Positions 1 through 11,625 of a stretch of DNA of 64,000 bases are shown here, piece by piece. Position 1 is the first letter of the stretch. Every line of letters begins with the position of its first letter. The DNA comes from Magnolia sinica (Eukaryota > Streptophyta > Magnoliopsida > Magnoliales > Magnoliaceae), in the NCBI RefSeq assembly GCF_029962835.1, contig NC_080585.1, positions 61,057,443 to 61,121,442 of the forward strand, in the 5' to 3' direction. The notes under the pieces are model-generated. The model did not search any database. It was not told the origin of the DNA and saw only the letters and a list, made by a program, of their open reading frames with translations. Position numbers and translations under genes: made by a program.

Positions 1-3000
1 TGTATATATGTTATATTTTATATAATATATAATATGTATTATATATATAATATAATGTATATATATTATTTATATATGCATATATGTTGCTGGGCCACAT
101 CTACGTGGGACCCACCCCAATGATACATTTGTTTATGCCGTCCAGCGTCCCTGGACGCTGGACGTTGGCAAGTGGCATGGGTGTGTGCAAATAATAAAAA
201 AAAAAAAGGGGGAAAAAAGGTAACCTTTGGGGTGGACCATTCACATAGGCCCCACCTTGATTCAAGTATTTAATCAAATCCGTCTATCTTCTTCCTTGGA
301 TTAATTTAGACGTTGAGCTAAATTTTTGAATCAATCCGGTTCTCAAGCGGGCCATGCCGTAAGAAACAGACGTATCACCATTGAAATCCACTTTGACCCT
401 TCCATCCGCCAACAACACATTTCATATTGGTCTCGTTTCGTTGATCTTAAGTCGTAGAATCCGGTGGCTGGGACGGATCGGACTGAAGTGGACCCTACCA
501 TAGAAAATCTGTAAAAAAACTGGATTTTCAAAAAAAAAAAAAGAAAAGAAGGGAACGGACGGACGAGCTGGGGCTCACGGCCCCAGCTGTGGGCCCCACT
601 TTGATGTATTTTGTTGATCAACACCATCCATTTGATGGGTCCTCTCAGCCCACACGTCCACTCCAAAAATCAGCCATAAACAAAGCTCAGGCGGGCCATA
701 CCATCAAAAATCATGTGAAGACATTCCTAAACATATAAAAACACTTGGTGGGGCCTACCTGAAATTTGGATGAATCTGAAACTTGGTCTGAACGGTCAGT
801 TAGGTGGGACTCACATATTGGATGGGCTGGATTGTGAATCACATCTCGGTGGGCCCCGAAACAAAAAAAAAAAATTTAAAAAAAAATTTTCAGTGACGGG
901 CGGGCGGCCAAGAGGCAGGGACCCACGGCTCCATCCATGGGCCCCACCATGATGTATATTTTGTATCCACACCGTCCATTTGGTGGGCCACTATTTGACA
1001 TGGACCCCCCCTCAAAAATCAGGCCAATCCAGCGCTCGGGTGGCCCACATCACAAGAAACAGTGTGAATTGAACTCTACCATTGAAACCCTTTCTGGGTC
1101 CACAGAAGTTTCAGATCAAGCTGAAAATTGTTGTTCCCCTCCTCCCTTGCCCGTGTGACCTTATGAATAAGTTGGATTTCAAATGAACATTTCAGTGGGC
1201 CTTACCCAAGGTCCAAGTGACCTTATGAATAGGTTGGATTTCAAATAAATATTATGGTGGGCTCTAGGCCCATGTGGTGGAGCCATATTGATGTATTTCT
1301 GGCCGTTGGGGAGGCCCACCTTGATACATATATAAGGCCCATGAGGTTAGGCCCATTCGACGTATTGGTGGCCCGATGTCGAGGCCCACTCTGATATATA
1401 TAAGGGCCATGTTACAAGACCCATTGTGATGTTTTCAAAGGCTCATGGGTTATGGCCCATTGCAATGTACATAAGGCCCACTAATGCGGCCCACTTGACT
1501 TATATAAGGCCCATATAAGATGGCCCATTTGATGTATCTGAGCACTATGGGTCGAGGCCCAATGAGATGTATATTAATCCATTGCAATGTGTGATTTCCT
1601 ATGGTTTGTGTAATGGTGCTTTATGGCGGGCTAAGCCTTGGGAACAATGTTGGTTTGACATCCACATTGTAAGGACAATGTTGGTTAAATGTCCGCATTG
1701 TCACACTCCTTAAGGCCACTGATAGGTTCATACTTATACTCTGCAGGCCGTCTAGGCCCATTTCTGTGATACGCAGAGCCCATCCCTATATGCATGTTTA
1801 GTATAGATCCATGGTTCATGATCATTCGCATCATATGTATGCCTGACGTGAGGAGTGACCGATCATAGCATATGCCTTTGGGCAGACTGTTTATGGGCTC
1901 CCTGATAGGCGGAGTTGCCCCATATAAGTGCATGGTACATACAGACTGTTGCATGACTGATAATGTGACTCATGCACTTGCATTTGTGTGATTATAGTTA
2001 CTATATGCCCTAGCGACATCAGGGCCATGGCCTCCACAGATACATCGTGGATGGCAGGATTAGATGGAAATATTTGATTCTAGCATACGGGCACCATAGA
2101 TGTCCCTAGGTGAAAATCCCTAAACCCGATGGTACCAGAGGATGACTCCAATGTCGAGACCGAGTGGATATATGAGCGCACGAGGGCCGAATACCAGGAG
2201 GCCGCGTCTCCCACTGTGTCGTGGTCGGTTGGAAAGGAGTGTGGCCTTACTCGCCCGAGGGTAGGGGGCAATACTAGGCTGAGTTTGACCAGCTCGTGAA
2301 TGGGTCCGCTATCGACGTGCCGGATAGGTATTGGCAGACTATTGACTAGGCGGATAGTGAGGTTTCTTATGCTCATTTGGACTGTGTGGCTTGGAGAGCG
2401 ACAGTGCCATTTGGAGTGTATTGAACCCCGGTGATTATCCAGAATGAGAACTGTACTGATACATGTTGAGAATTGGCATGCTTGAGTTGCATCTCGCATC
2501 GCATGGCTGTGTATGGCCGATAGCATTCATATCTTGCACCGCATAGCCTTGGTACGGCTGATTGCATTCATGTGCTCATCACCATGTTTCCGCATCACTC
2601 TGACCTTGCATTTTGAGCACGTTTATATTGCGCACATACTTACACCACCCTCTAAGCTTTCCATAAGCTTATGCACGATTGATGCGTGCAGGTGACGCCA
2701 GGACGCAGTCGCAGCCATAGTCTCGCCATAGTTGGACCGTGCAGACGAGCTTCTGGAGTTTTGTTTCTTTTATCACATTGTATTTTCCTTTTCTATCGCA
2801 TTGTACTCAAAAGTTTTTGATCTTAGTGGATTTTGTGGTGGTGTTCTTGTGGTTATTGTTTGTGGGTTATGCTTTTGTTATGCTCATTATGAATCAGACT
2901 GATGACTTGAAATCCTCCTTGTAGTATTCCAGGATCGGAACCTGGTGAATGGGTGCCGGGATCCGAAAATGGGGTTCTACGGAGGCTGTCGGCGCCGGAT

Positions 3001-3050
3001 TCGGCGATCGGGAATTTTGTGAGCCCGGTTTCCGAGTTCGGGGCGTGACA
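1..3050 (-). mobile_element. Giant LTR-like element, copy A (left end outside window)
   Basis: Read on the minus strand, the element starts at 3050 with TGTCACGCCCCGAACTCGG, the same start as copies B, D and E. It then runs through the shared blocks: the AAGCTTATGCAC block near 2660, the GTCGTGGTCGGTTGG block near 2220, and the short GGGCCCA tandem array at about 1200-1600. The GTGGGACCCACC/CCGTCCA satellite-like part occupies roughly 60-1150. The GC-rich terminal block seen in C, D and E is not present before position 1, so the copy is cut by the window edge. The following bases (TCCAA) lie within sequence homologous to the 3' part of copy B, which suggests A inserted into B. No protein-coding frame related to a known family is seen. 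Calling it an LTR is an inference from the ends of D and E. Confidence 0.7.
230..720. repeat. Foldback-family segment inside copy A
   Basis: This stretch shows the motifs of the foldback family found all over the window: a GGTGGACCATTCACA-type arm, 'CCCACTTTGATGTATTTTG' near 596-614, and 'CACCATCCATTTGATGGG' near 620-640. It is degenerate and has become part of the long LTR-like element. Short open frames here are repeat-derived and carry no recognisable domain. Confidence 0.45.
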
Positions 3051-3320
3051 TCCAATGTCCAAGCAAGCTCCATGGATAGAGCTTGTGTGGCCCACCTTCC
3101 TACCTCCCATCTCCACCATCCAATGATCATCTCCACCATTGGAAAGTATCCCTTGGAGCTTTAGGATGCATTGATGGAAGAAGAGTTTAAAATGATCAAA
3201 GGTGAGTGATTTTATTTGCTGTTTTTAATGGTATGAGGGCCCACATATGATGGGACCCATCTTGATGTATGCATTGTATCATGGAGGAGCTCATAGTGGG
3301 AGAGCTCCTCCCATCATCAC

Positions 3321-3322
<2 letters not shown>

Positions 3323-3397
<75 letters not shown>
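3323..3397. repeat. (CT)n microsatellite
   Basis: An uninterrupted run of about 37 CT units inside copy B. Copies D (about 20830) and E (about 56430) carry a GA-rich or (GA)n tract at the corresponding place on the opposite strand, so the simple repeat is an ancestral part of the element that has expanded to different lengths. Confidence 0.95.
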
Positions 3398-3402
<5 letters not shown>

Positions 3403-3777
3403 GTGTCGCCCACCATGATGAATGTATTTTAGCCATGCCGCTGTCCATTTTGTGGGCCACACCGCTGCTAAAGTGGGGCCAACCTCGTTGTCATAGTTGG
3501 GGCCCATTCTAGCTGTACATTCGGACTGACCCAAACCTTAGGAAGCCACCAATATCAGTTTGATCCCTACTAGGTGGGCCACATGTGAGTGGGACCCACG
3601 TGGGGTGTATGTGTTTTATCTATACCGTCCATTCATGGACCCCAACCCCCTGACGTGGTGTGCTGTCATGGCCGTCCAAGGGCCTGGAAGCTGGGGCTAC
3701 AAAAAATAAAATTAAAAAAAAAACAAACAAACAAACAAAAAGAAAAAGGGAAGAAAGAAAAATATTATTATAATATA

Positions 3778-3809
<32 letters not shown>

Positions 3810-4148
3810 ATTATAATACATTATTTGTATGTATATTACGTGGGCCCATGTGGGACCCATATGCTGTGGATAGCAAATTGGGTGGTGTACGTTTACAACA
3901 GCAATAGTTGCTGTATTAACATCTCCAATATGTGGTCCCATCATGAGGTGTGGATTAAATCCTCACCGTCCTTCAGCTGAGGACATGGACCCCCACCACC
4001 AATGAATCATGTGTTTTATATCCCACCGCACATCCATTTTAACATGGCCCACCAGATCTGGACAGTGGGCCCTATCTTAATGCAAGTGTTCATCCATGCA
4101 GTCCACCGTCCAGATAGGGACGGTGGGACCCATGTGATGTATGTGGCT

Positions 4149-5055
4149 TATAACCTGGCCATCCGTCCACTGTTGGGAGTGAGGCCACCCTGATACATGT
4201 GTTGTATCTACTATCCATGCATATGGACGGCAGCAGGTGGGTCTGACCAAGAGGTTGCGTTATATCCAAACCGTTCATCCATTTTCAGCAGCATGCGGGG
4301 CACACCCCACACGTGCTGCTTGTGTGGGATGAGACCTACCTTGACGTATGTATTATCTCCCCACCGTCTGCCCATCTGTCAGGATAGTGGATCCCGCCAC
4401 AATATATGTGTTTTCCTCCAGCCGTCCCTTTTTTTGGGACTTGGGGCCCACCCCACATTTGTGACGCGTGTGGGTGGGACCCACCTTTTTGTATGTATTA
4501 AATATCCACCCCGACCATATATCCCTAGATGGTGGTGTGGACCCCACTATAATATAATGAATGTGTTTTATTCCACACCGTCCACTTCATCAGGACGGTG
4601 GGATAACCTGGCCATCCGTCCACTGTTGGGACGTGAGGCCACCCTGATACATGTGTTGTATCTACTATCCATGCATATGGACGCCAGCAGGTGGGTCTGA
4701 CCAAGAGGTTGCGTTATATCCAGACCATTCATCCATTTTCAGCAGCATGTGGGGCACACCCCACACGTGCTGCTTGTGTGGGATGAGACCTACCTTGACG
4801 TATGTATTATCTCCCCACCATCTGCCCATCTGCCAGGATAGTGGATCCCGCCACAATATATGTGTTTTCCTCCAGCCGTTCCTTTTTTTGGGACTTGGGG
4901 CCCACCCCACATTTGTGACGCGTGTGGGTGGGACCCACCTTGGTGTATGTATTAAATATCCACCCCGACCATCTATCCCTAGATGGTGGTGTGGACCCCA
5001 CTATAATATAATGAATGTGTTTTATTCCACACCGTCCACTTCATCAAGACAGTGG
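4149..5055. repeat. Recent 453-bp tandem duplication
   Basis: The block starting at CCTGGCCATCCGTCCACTG (4154) recurs at 4607, a period of 453 bp. The two copies are nearly identical throughout, with scattered single-base differences. Each unit is itself built of shorter GTGGGACCCACC / CCGTCCA satellite-like subunits. Open frames at about 4197-4700 and 4651-5118 are the same frame read in the two copies, so they are repeat artefacts. Confidence 0.9.
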
Positions 5056-5639
5056 GACCCACCTGGATTTATTATAATCCACGTCGTCCATCTGGATGGG
5101 TCGTGTGGGACACACTAAGATGTAATTGTTTCAGCCACGCCATCCAATCATGTGGGCCCACATTGACATATGTGTTTTATATCCTACTGTCCGTCCGTTT
5201 ACTGGGGGGGTGGGGCTCACCATTGTGATGTATTAGTGGCCCAGTGTAATATATTCGAGGCCCATGTCCTGCGGCCCATTGTGATGTATTTTCGGCCCAT
5301 TTGACTTATTGGGGGCCCATTTGGTGCGGCCAATGGGATGTACTTATGGCTCATTTGATAAAGCCCAATGTAATATACAAGAGTCCCAACTTGTTGCACT
5401 TGCGGAGGCCTAATGTGATCTATTGTGACCCATTTGAGTGAGTCCCAATGTGATGCATATATGCTCCATAAGTGAGGCCCATAATGACGTATATTAGGTC
5501 CTTATGCGAGACCGTGGGCCCACTATGTGTTTGGTTCTATGTGGGCCACTCCTTGGGAGCAATGTTGGTTAAATGTCCACATTGATGGGCAATGATGGTT
5601 GAATGTCCACATTGTGACCTCCCCTTAGGCCTTATTGGG

Positions 5640-6610
5640 CCCATTCCCACCAATTCCGATTGTCGTGACCAATTGCCGATTCCGATTGATGAGACCGATT
5701 TGCTGATTCTAACTATCGATCGATCCCAATTGTCGTGACCGGTTTGTCGATTCTAATTATCGATCATCCCGATTGTCATGGCCGATTGTCAATTCTGAGT
5801 ATCGTGACCAATTTGCCGACTCTGATTATCGATCGATCTCGATTATTGTGACCGGTTTGCCGATTCAGATTATCAATCGATCCCGATTGTCATGGCCGAT
5901 TGTCGATTCCGAGTATCGTGACCGATTTACTGACTCTGATTATCAATCGATCCCGATTGTTATGACCGGTTTGCCGATTTTGATTATCGATCAATCCCGA
6001 TTGTCGTGGCAGATTGTCGATTCCAAGTATCGTGACCAATTTACTAACTCTGATTATCGATCGATCCCGATTGTTGTGACTGACTTGTCGATTCTGATTA
6101 TCGATCGATGTCGATTGTCGTGGCCGATTTGTCGATTATGATTATCGATCGATTTTGATTGTTATGGCCGATTGACGTGACCAATTTACCGATTTCGATT
6201 ATCGATCGATCCCGATTGACGTGACCGATTTGTCGATTCTGTTTATCGATCGATTCTGATTGTCATGACTGGTTGTTGATTCCGATTGACAAGATTGATT
6301 TGCCAATTCTAATTATCGATCGATTTCGATTGTCGTGACCGATTGTCAATTGACAAGACCGATTTGCCTATTCTGATTATCGATCAATTTCGATTGTCGT
6401 GATTAGTTGCTGATTGACGTGACCGATTTGCTGATTCCGATTATCGATCGATTCCGATTGTCGAGGCCAAGTATCGAGGCCGATTCCAATTTGTCGAGGC
6501 CGATTGTATAGGCCGATTCCGATTGTCGAGGCCGATTATATAGGTCGATTTCGATTTGTCAAGGCCGATTGTATAGGCCGATTCCGATTGTTGAGGCCGA
6601 GTATCAAGGC
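5640..6610 (-). repeat. 70-bp satellite array inside copy B
   Basis: Tandem units rich in CGATT/AATCG, such as GATTGTCGTGGCCGATTGTC, repeat about every 70 bp for roughly a kilobase. Each unit ends in an ATCGATCGAT-type palindrome. The same unit on the opposite strand forms the array in D and a short array in E. The open frame at 5773-6141 reads through the repeat and is not a gene. Confidence 0.9.
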
Positions 6611-8535
6611 CTATGTGATGAGGCCCATTGTGATGCATTTGAGGGCTAAGCGATGGAGCCCATTGTGATGTATGTTAGGCCCATGTGAAAGGCCCATCGT
6701 GATGTGTATTAAACTCTTGAGTGAGGCCCATGGTGCTGTATATTCGGCCCTTATGTAAGGCCATGTGTCTATTATATGTTAAGCTCTATGTGGGTCATTC
6801 CTTGAGGGCAATGTTGGTTAAATGTCTACATTGTCGAGGTCGATTGTCGATGCTGGTTATTGATATCAATTATAAGTATGTGATAGCATAGCATCATGAT
6901 ACATGCCCATACGCATCATCTGCATGCTTGTTATGAGATGTGGTTGATTATTACATATGTCATTGAGCATGTTGTTATGAGACTCCCTGATAGGCAGAGG
7001 TTATCTCACATGAGCGTACGGTATACGCAGGATTAATGCATGGCTGGTTCATATGACTCATGCATCTTGCATTATGATTACTGTACGCCCTAGCGACATC
7101 AGGGCCGTAGCCTCCACGGGCATATCTTAGTTGGCCAAACGAGACACCGAAAATTTATTCTAACATCGGGCTGCCGTAGATGGCCCTAGGTGAAAAATCC
7201 TAAACCCTCTTGGTACCAAAGGACACCCCGACGTCAAGACCGAGTAGATACATGAGCGCCCGAGTGTCGAATACCAAGAGGCTGCGTCTCCTACTGTGTC
7301 GTGGTCGGTTGGGAGGGGGTGTGGCCTTACCCGCCCAAGCGTAGGAGGCATTACTAGGCTAAGTTTGACTAGCTCGTGAATGGGTCCGCTATCGACGTGC
7401 CGAATAGGTATTGGCAGACTATTGGTCAGGCAGATAGTGAGGTTTCTTACGCTCACTTAGACTGTGTGGCTGGGAGAGCAGCAGTGCCATTTGGAGTGTA
7501 CTAAACCCAGGTGATGATCCCAGAGAGGAACCATACTAATATGTGGACTTATTGAGTAGGAGTTATATACTCATTCATTCATCCATTCACTATCCACTCA
7601 GACCGGTGGTACGCAACTATTTATTACGTGTACCTTCGCAATGGCCAAGATTTCGATTGGGGCGCACGACTAACCTGAGATCAAGAGTTTACCATATTGA
7701 GTCTGACTATCCAAATTTAAGTATGGGACTGGTTTGGATAGAAGCCCTTTGTGATAGACCCCATAACCTGCGATACCACGTACTATCATCCCGACTTCAC
7801 ACTCCAGCATGGTCATTCCATTCGCACCGCATATTACATTACATCCGCGGCATATGGCATTTTTGGATTACTGTGTTTTTGCATTTATATGGTATAGATA
7901 CGGCTGACGGTATTCGTGAACTCATTAGGAATTGTATATTGCATTGCATCCTCGGCCTCTAATATGTAACTCTCTTTATGACTCATCATTTGTATATTTG
8001 ATGTATATTGCATACTCCGATATTGTTTAACTCATGGACTTGTCAATATTTCTGTTTACTCTGATATTGTCTGATTCATGATCTTACCAGAATCTTCGAT
8101 ATTGTATGATTATGGCATTACATTGAATACTTGGCACTCACCTTGTGCACACACTTATACCACCCTCTAAGCTTTCTATAAGCTTATGCACGATAGATGC
8201 GTGCAGGCGATATTAGGCTGCAGCAGCGTGGAGCTTAGAGACTTGACCAGTCTTGGAGCCTTGATTTTGACATATATATTTCCTTTTCAGTATTGTACTC
8301 AAATGATTATATTAGTGGATATGTGGTGATGATGTTGTTCTTATGATTTGGGTATACTTGTGGTTATGCTTCTTATGAGACAAATTCATGTTGAAAATTC
8401 TCCTTGTAAAATCTCAGGATCGGAACCTGGCGTATGAGCGCTGGGAGCCGAGAATAGGGTACTACGGAGGCTGTTGGCATCGGATTTGGCGATCGGGATT
8501 CCTGTGAATCCGATTCCGAGTTTTGGGGCGTGACA

Positions 8536-8958
8536 GCATTGTCCTATTCATCCCCTCTCTAGGACAGTTAGCTCAGCCTTTTAAGAATGTTCAAATTGTC
8601 CGAACTAAGATGGGCCAAAGTAACCCCATACAAAGCAACGAGTGGCCCCCAGGGCACCGCTCGTCCTTGGCTTCTGCCCTTGCTCATGCAGGATTGGCTC
8701 ATGGGACCCATGGTAGGTGAGATCTGCAGGTCCAGTCAACAAATGGCCCCCAAGAGCTGCTAGTACCTTTGATGGCCCTAACTTTGGCCAGAAATCAATT
8801 CAGACCATCTAGAACCTTCTCAAGATATCTGATGGTGAAAAACAAAGCCTGGAGTAGGGTTGGCAAGCATAGAAATGGTTAATCATTAATGGATGGTGCA
8901 ATCTATAATGCGATCCGCCAAAAGTACCTCATAAGTTAAACACAACATGTTAAGTCTC
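8536..8958. other. Intergenic stretch, no feature recognised
   Basis: No gene or element end is identifiable here. A short motif resembling 'CCCAGGGCACCGCTCGTCC' (8646 onward) recurs in the opposite orientation near 37887, so this is probably degenerate LTR-retrotransposon sequence. Confidence 0.4.
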
Positions 8959-11625
8959 TATAACACCCCAAACTTTTCAGTACTCGAGTGTTACCATGAA
9001 GACCTAGATTAATATAAATACAAATCTAACTTAATTGAATGCTCACCTTTAATCTAGTCTAAACCTGACCACTGTGAGTAATCTTCATCCATAAATCAAG
9101 CCATCCATCCATTGATTCTCAAGATAGACTGTTACACCATCAGATCCGTCGTTCATCGGGGCCATAAAATGTTAAATTATGAACATTAAGCCCAGTAGGG
9201 GCTGACTTGATTAACGATCGATCCCAATCACCCTTCCAACCATTTGTTTAAAGTATAAACACATAATAAACTAAAAATATACATACATATATAATAATTT
9301 TATTATTATTATATTATTAAATTAATATTAATATTAAAAACATTTTAATAATAATATAAAAACCCCTTAAAATGAACAATTTTGATAATCTTTTTAATGT
9401 CAGAGGTGGGCCCATAAATAATATAATAAAATTAACATTTATAATAAATAAATAAAGATAGAAATGAAATAAAAATATAAAATAAAGAAAAATAGGTCTG
9501 TGTGGGGCTGACCCATCCTTTAAGTGGTCTTGATCATCCAAATGAACAGAGTGGACCCCACATTACCTTGCGCATGCACACCAGCGTGTGTACTCATGCA
9601 GAGTATTGAGCTCAAACTCGGGTCAAACCCTGTTTGACCCGACAATTCCTAAAACAAAGAAGAATCCTCTCCCTTTCCCGCCCAAAGACGGTTTTAAAAG
9701 GACGATGTCCATTTACGACAAATGTGGCCCTCCATCATCAGTTGTCCGGACGATCTAATTCGTCCATCGTCTGTACAACATAGGTCCAATCAAAACCTGT
9801 AGGGTCCACACGTGGGTTCGCAAGTGCATGCACACAAACATGAGCACCAATCGAGTGTCGTGCGAGCAACGTTCCAAAAATGGAAACCTCATTTTCTCTC
9901 GCTTTACTAGCAATATGAGAGTGCTATTCTCTTGCATTTGCAACCCTTAGAAGGAAAGCATCTTAGCCCTTTATTAGTTTAGGGTTTCCTTGCAAGAAAA
10001 CTTACGCGGATCTTTACAACAACTTTTAGAAAACCAAACACCATGTGTAATCTAAATCATTCATTTTTTTGATGTAACGGACCTGAGAGAAACCAAGGAG
10101 TGTTATAATTTGGAAGAGAGTAAGAATATCATGCCTCCCCTCCGTTTCTTTCGAAAACCCTATAAAAACCAGCCGCAATCTTCTTCGTCCGAACCCATCG
10201 ATCAAACGACGTTCGAGCTTCATTCCTCCTATCCTTCGAGTTTCCCTAGGCCTATCTGCACCATCCACAACAATCGGATCAAAAGAAGATGCAACGATGG
10301 TGAATCTGCCATTACCGCTTGAAGTTCTTCCTCGTTCAAGCCGCATTGGGTCGATTCGAGTCGGGGCGAAATCGGGTCGAGCCAGAGTATCTGCTGCCCA
10401 TAGTGGGAAGTGAGAAAGAAAGAAAGTGAGAGAGAGTTTGGGTAGAGGTCTTGCTGCACCGAGCTATCTGGTCGGGACTCATTGGCATGTCAAGTTTAAA
10501 TGCTCCTGGATGAATCGACTCACAGAGTCGTGGGATTCCTCGGTCTAGTCTGAGCTCTGATCCGAGTTTTCATCATTGTGTGCAGCTGAGAAGGAAAGAA
10601 GGAAAAGAAGGAAAGGAAGCACAAGAACGAGAGAGAGTTGTGTGTTGAACAAGGCTAACTTGCTGCACTAGGTGACTCGGACTGAGTTTTGCACCTGGGG
10701 ACGATTTTAGGGTCGGAGCTAGCCCCTATTTGACTAAGTATAAAAATAGAGCAGGAGGAGAAAGGCAGAGATAAGGAGAAGGGAAGATGGGGAGGAGGAA
10801 GAAACCAAATAAGGAGCTAGTTCCCGCGCACGGGGCTACTGCCGAGTTGGGTTTAGCTCGACCAAGTCAGCTTGTGAATGGGCTGAGTTGGACGTATTTT
10901 GGAGGCTGGCTAGATCCACCAACCTTGTTGAAAATAGCAAGGGTGATAAGGAAGAGAAAGTAGGAGGATTAGAGAAAGGGGAGAAGTCGAGTGAGGATGG
11001 AGGTCGAGTCGGCTGTCTCGACTCGGTTATGGTGTGAACAACATCCAAAGCTTGGGACAAGTCCAACACGTTGTCAAAACTTATGTATGAGCAATAGAAG
11101 AAGAAGAAGAGAGAATTGTTGTCTGGTCGGAATCAAGCCATTGGACATCGACTCATTGTTGAGTTCACTCATTGGGTCGCTAATTTAGCAACTCAGCAGG
11201 TCACACCTTGTCCAGGGTCGATTATGACCTGGCATAAGTCCTCTCTTAGTTCAGCAATAGATGTTTCCCTGCTGGAGTATAGCGACAATCGCTAGTGCAA
11301 GAAGATTGAGTCAACATAGGTGAGTTGTCTTTCATTTCTTTTCACAAATTAGATACATCATTAATTACCTTTATTTTTATTAATACCATTATTATTTTAG
11401 CTAGTGTTGATAATTAGTGTCAATTTATTACTATTGATTAAGATTATAATTGACGTTAAAAATGTATATTAGATTGTTATAATAACTAGTGTTATTATTA
11501 TTATCATCATCGATTATAACTTCTATTACCAGTTTTTATCTATTGCGCAACTTAGATTTCAAAATCCCTAAAAATAGCCAACCCTAAATCTAGATTAGAG
11601 ATCAAAGCCTGAGGTTAAGATCATA
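8959..11625 (+). mobile_element. LTR-like element F, left part
   Basis: It starts with TATAACACCCCAAAC, one base away from the TGTAACACCCC start common to plant Ty3/gypsy LTRs. It contains an AT-rich part (9240-9540), a TATA-type promoter at 10161 followed by a transcript-leader-like stretch, and a purine-rich section (10560-11000). Copy C interrupts it at 11626. Sequence after C (30918 onward) appears to be its continuation, because parts of it match element G in inverted orientation. No coding domain is visible. The family assignment and the exact ends are inferences. Confidence 0.4.
10161..10167 (+). promoter_or_regulatory. Putative LTR TATA box
   Basis: CCCTATAAAAACC, followed by a C/T-rich leader, is a typical plant TATA context. 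It lies about 1.2 kb into element F, where an LTR promoter would be expected. No transcript evidence is available. Confidence 0.4.

Larger units (their letters stand above)
3051..8535 (-). mobile_element. Giant LTR-like element, copy B (3' terminus displaced by copy A)
   Basis: The minus strand begins at 8535 with TGTCACGCCCCAAAACTCGG and proceeds through the same ordered blocks as C, D and E. These are the conserved 5' kilobase (8535 to about 6850), a 70-bp tandem array (about 6610-5640), a GGGCCCA short array (about 5500-5215), and a 2-kb GTGGGACCCACC/CCGTCCA satellite-like part (about 5200-3200). The flanking pre-terminal segment lies around 3050-3200. The terminal GC-rich block is missing at 3051, where copy A abuts. 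Length is about 5.5 kb without that terminus. No retroviral-type protein frame is seen. The open frame at 7543-7962 lies in the conserved LTR block and has no recognisable domain. Confidence 0.7.

Noticed and set aside
5773..6141. Open frame rich in YRD/DYRS repeats
   Set aside because: It is read through the 70-bp satellite array of LTR copy B.
7543..7962. 139-codon open frame in copy B
   Set aside because: It falls in the conserved non-coding block of the giant LTR. Equivalent frames in copies D (16290-16595) and E (52896-53231) are shorter and broken, so there is no sign of protein conservation.
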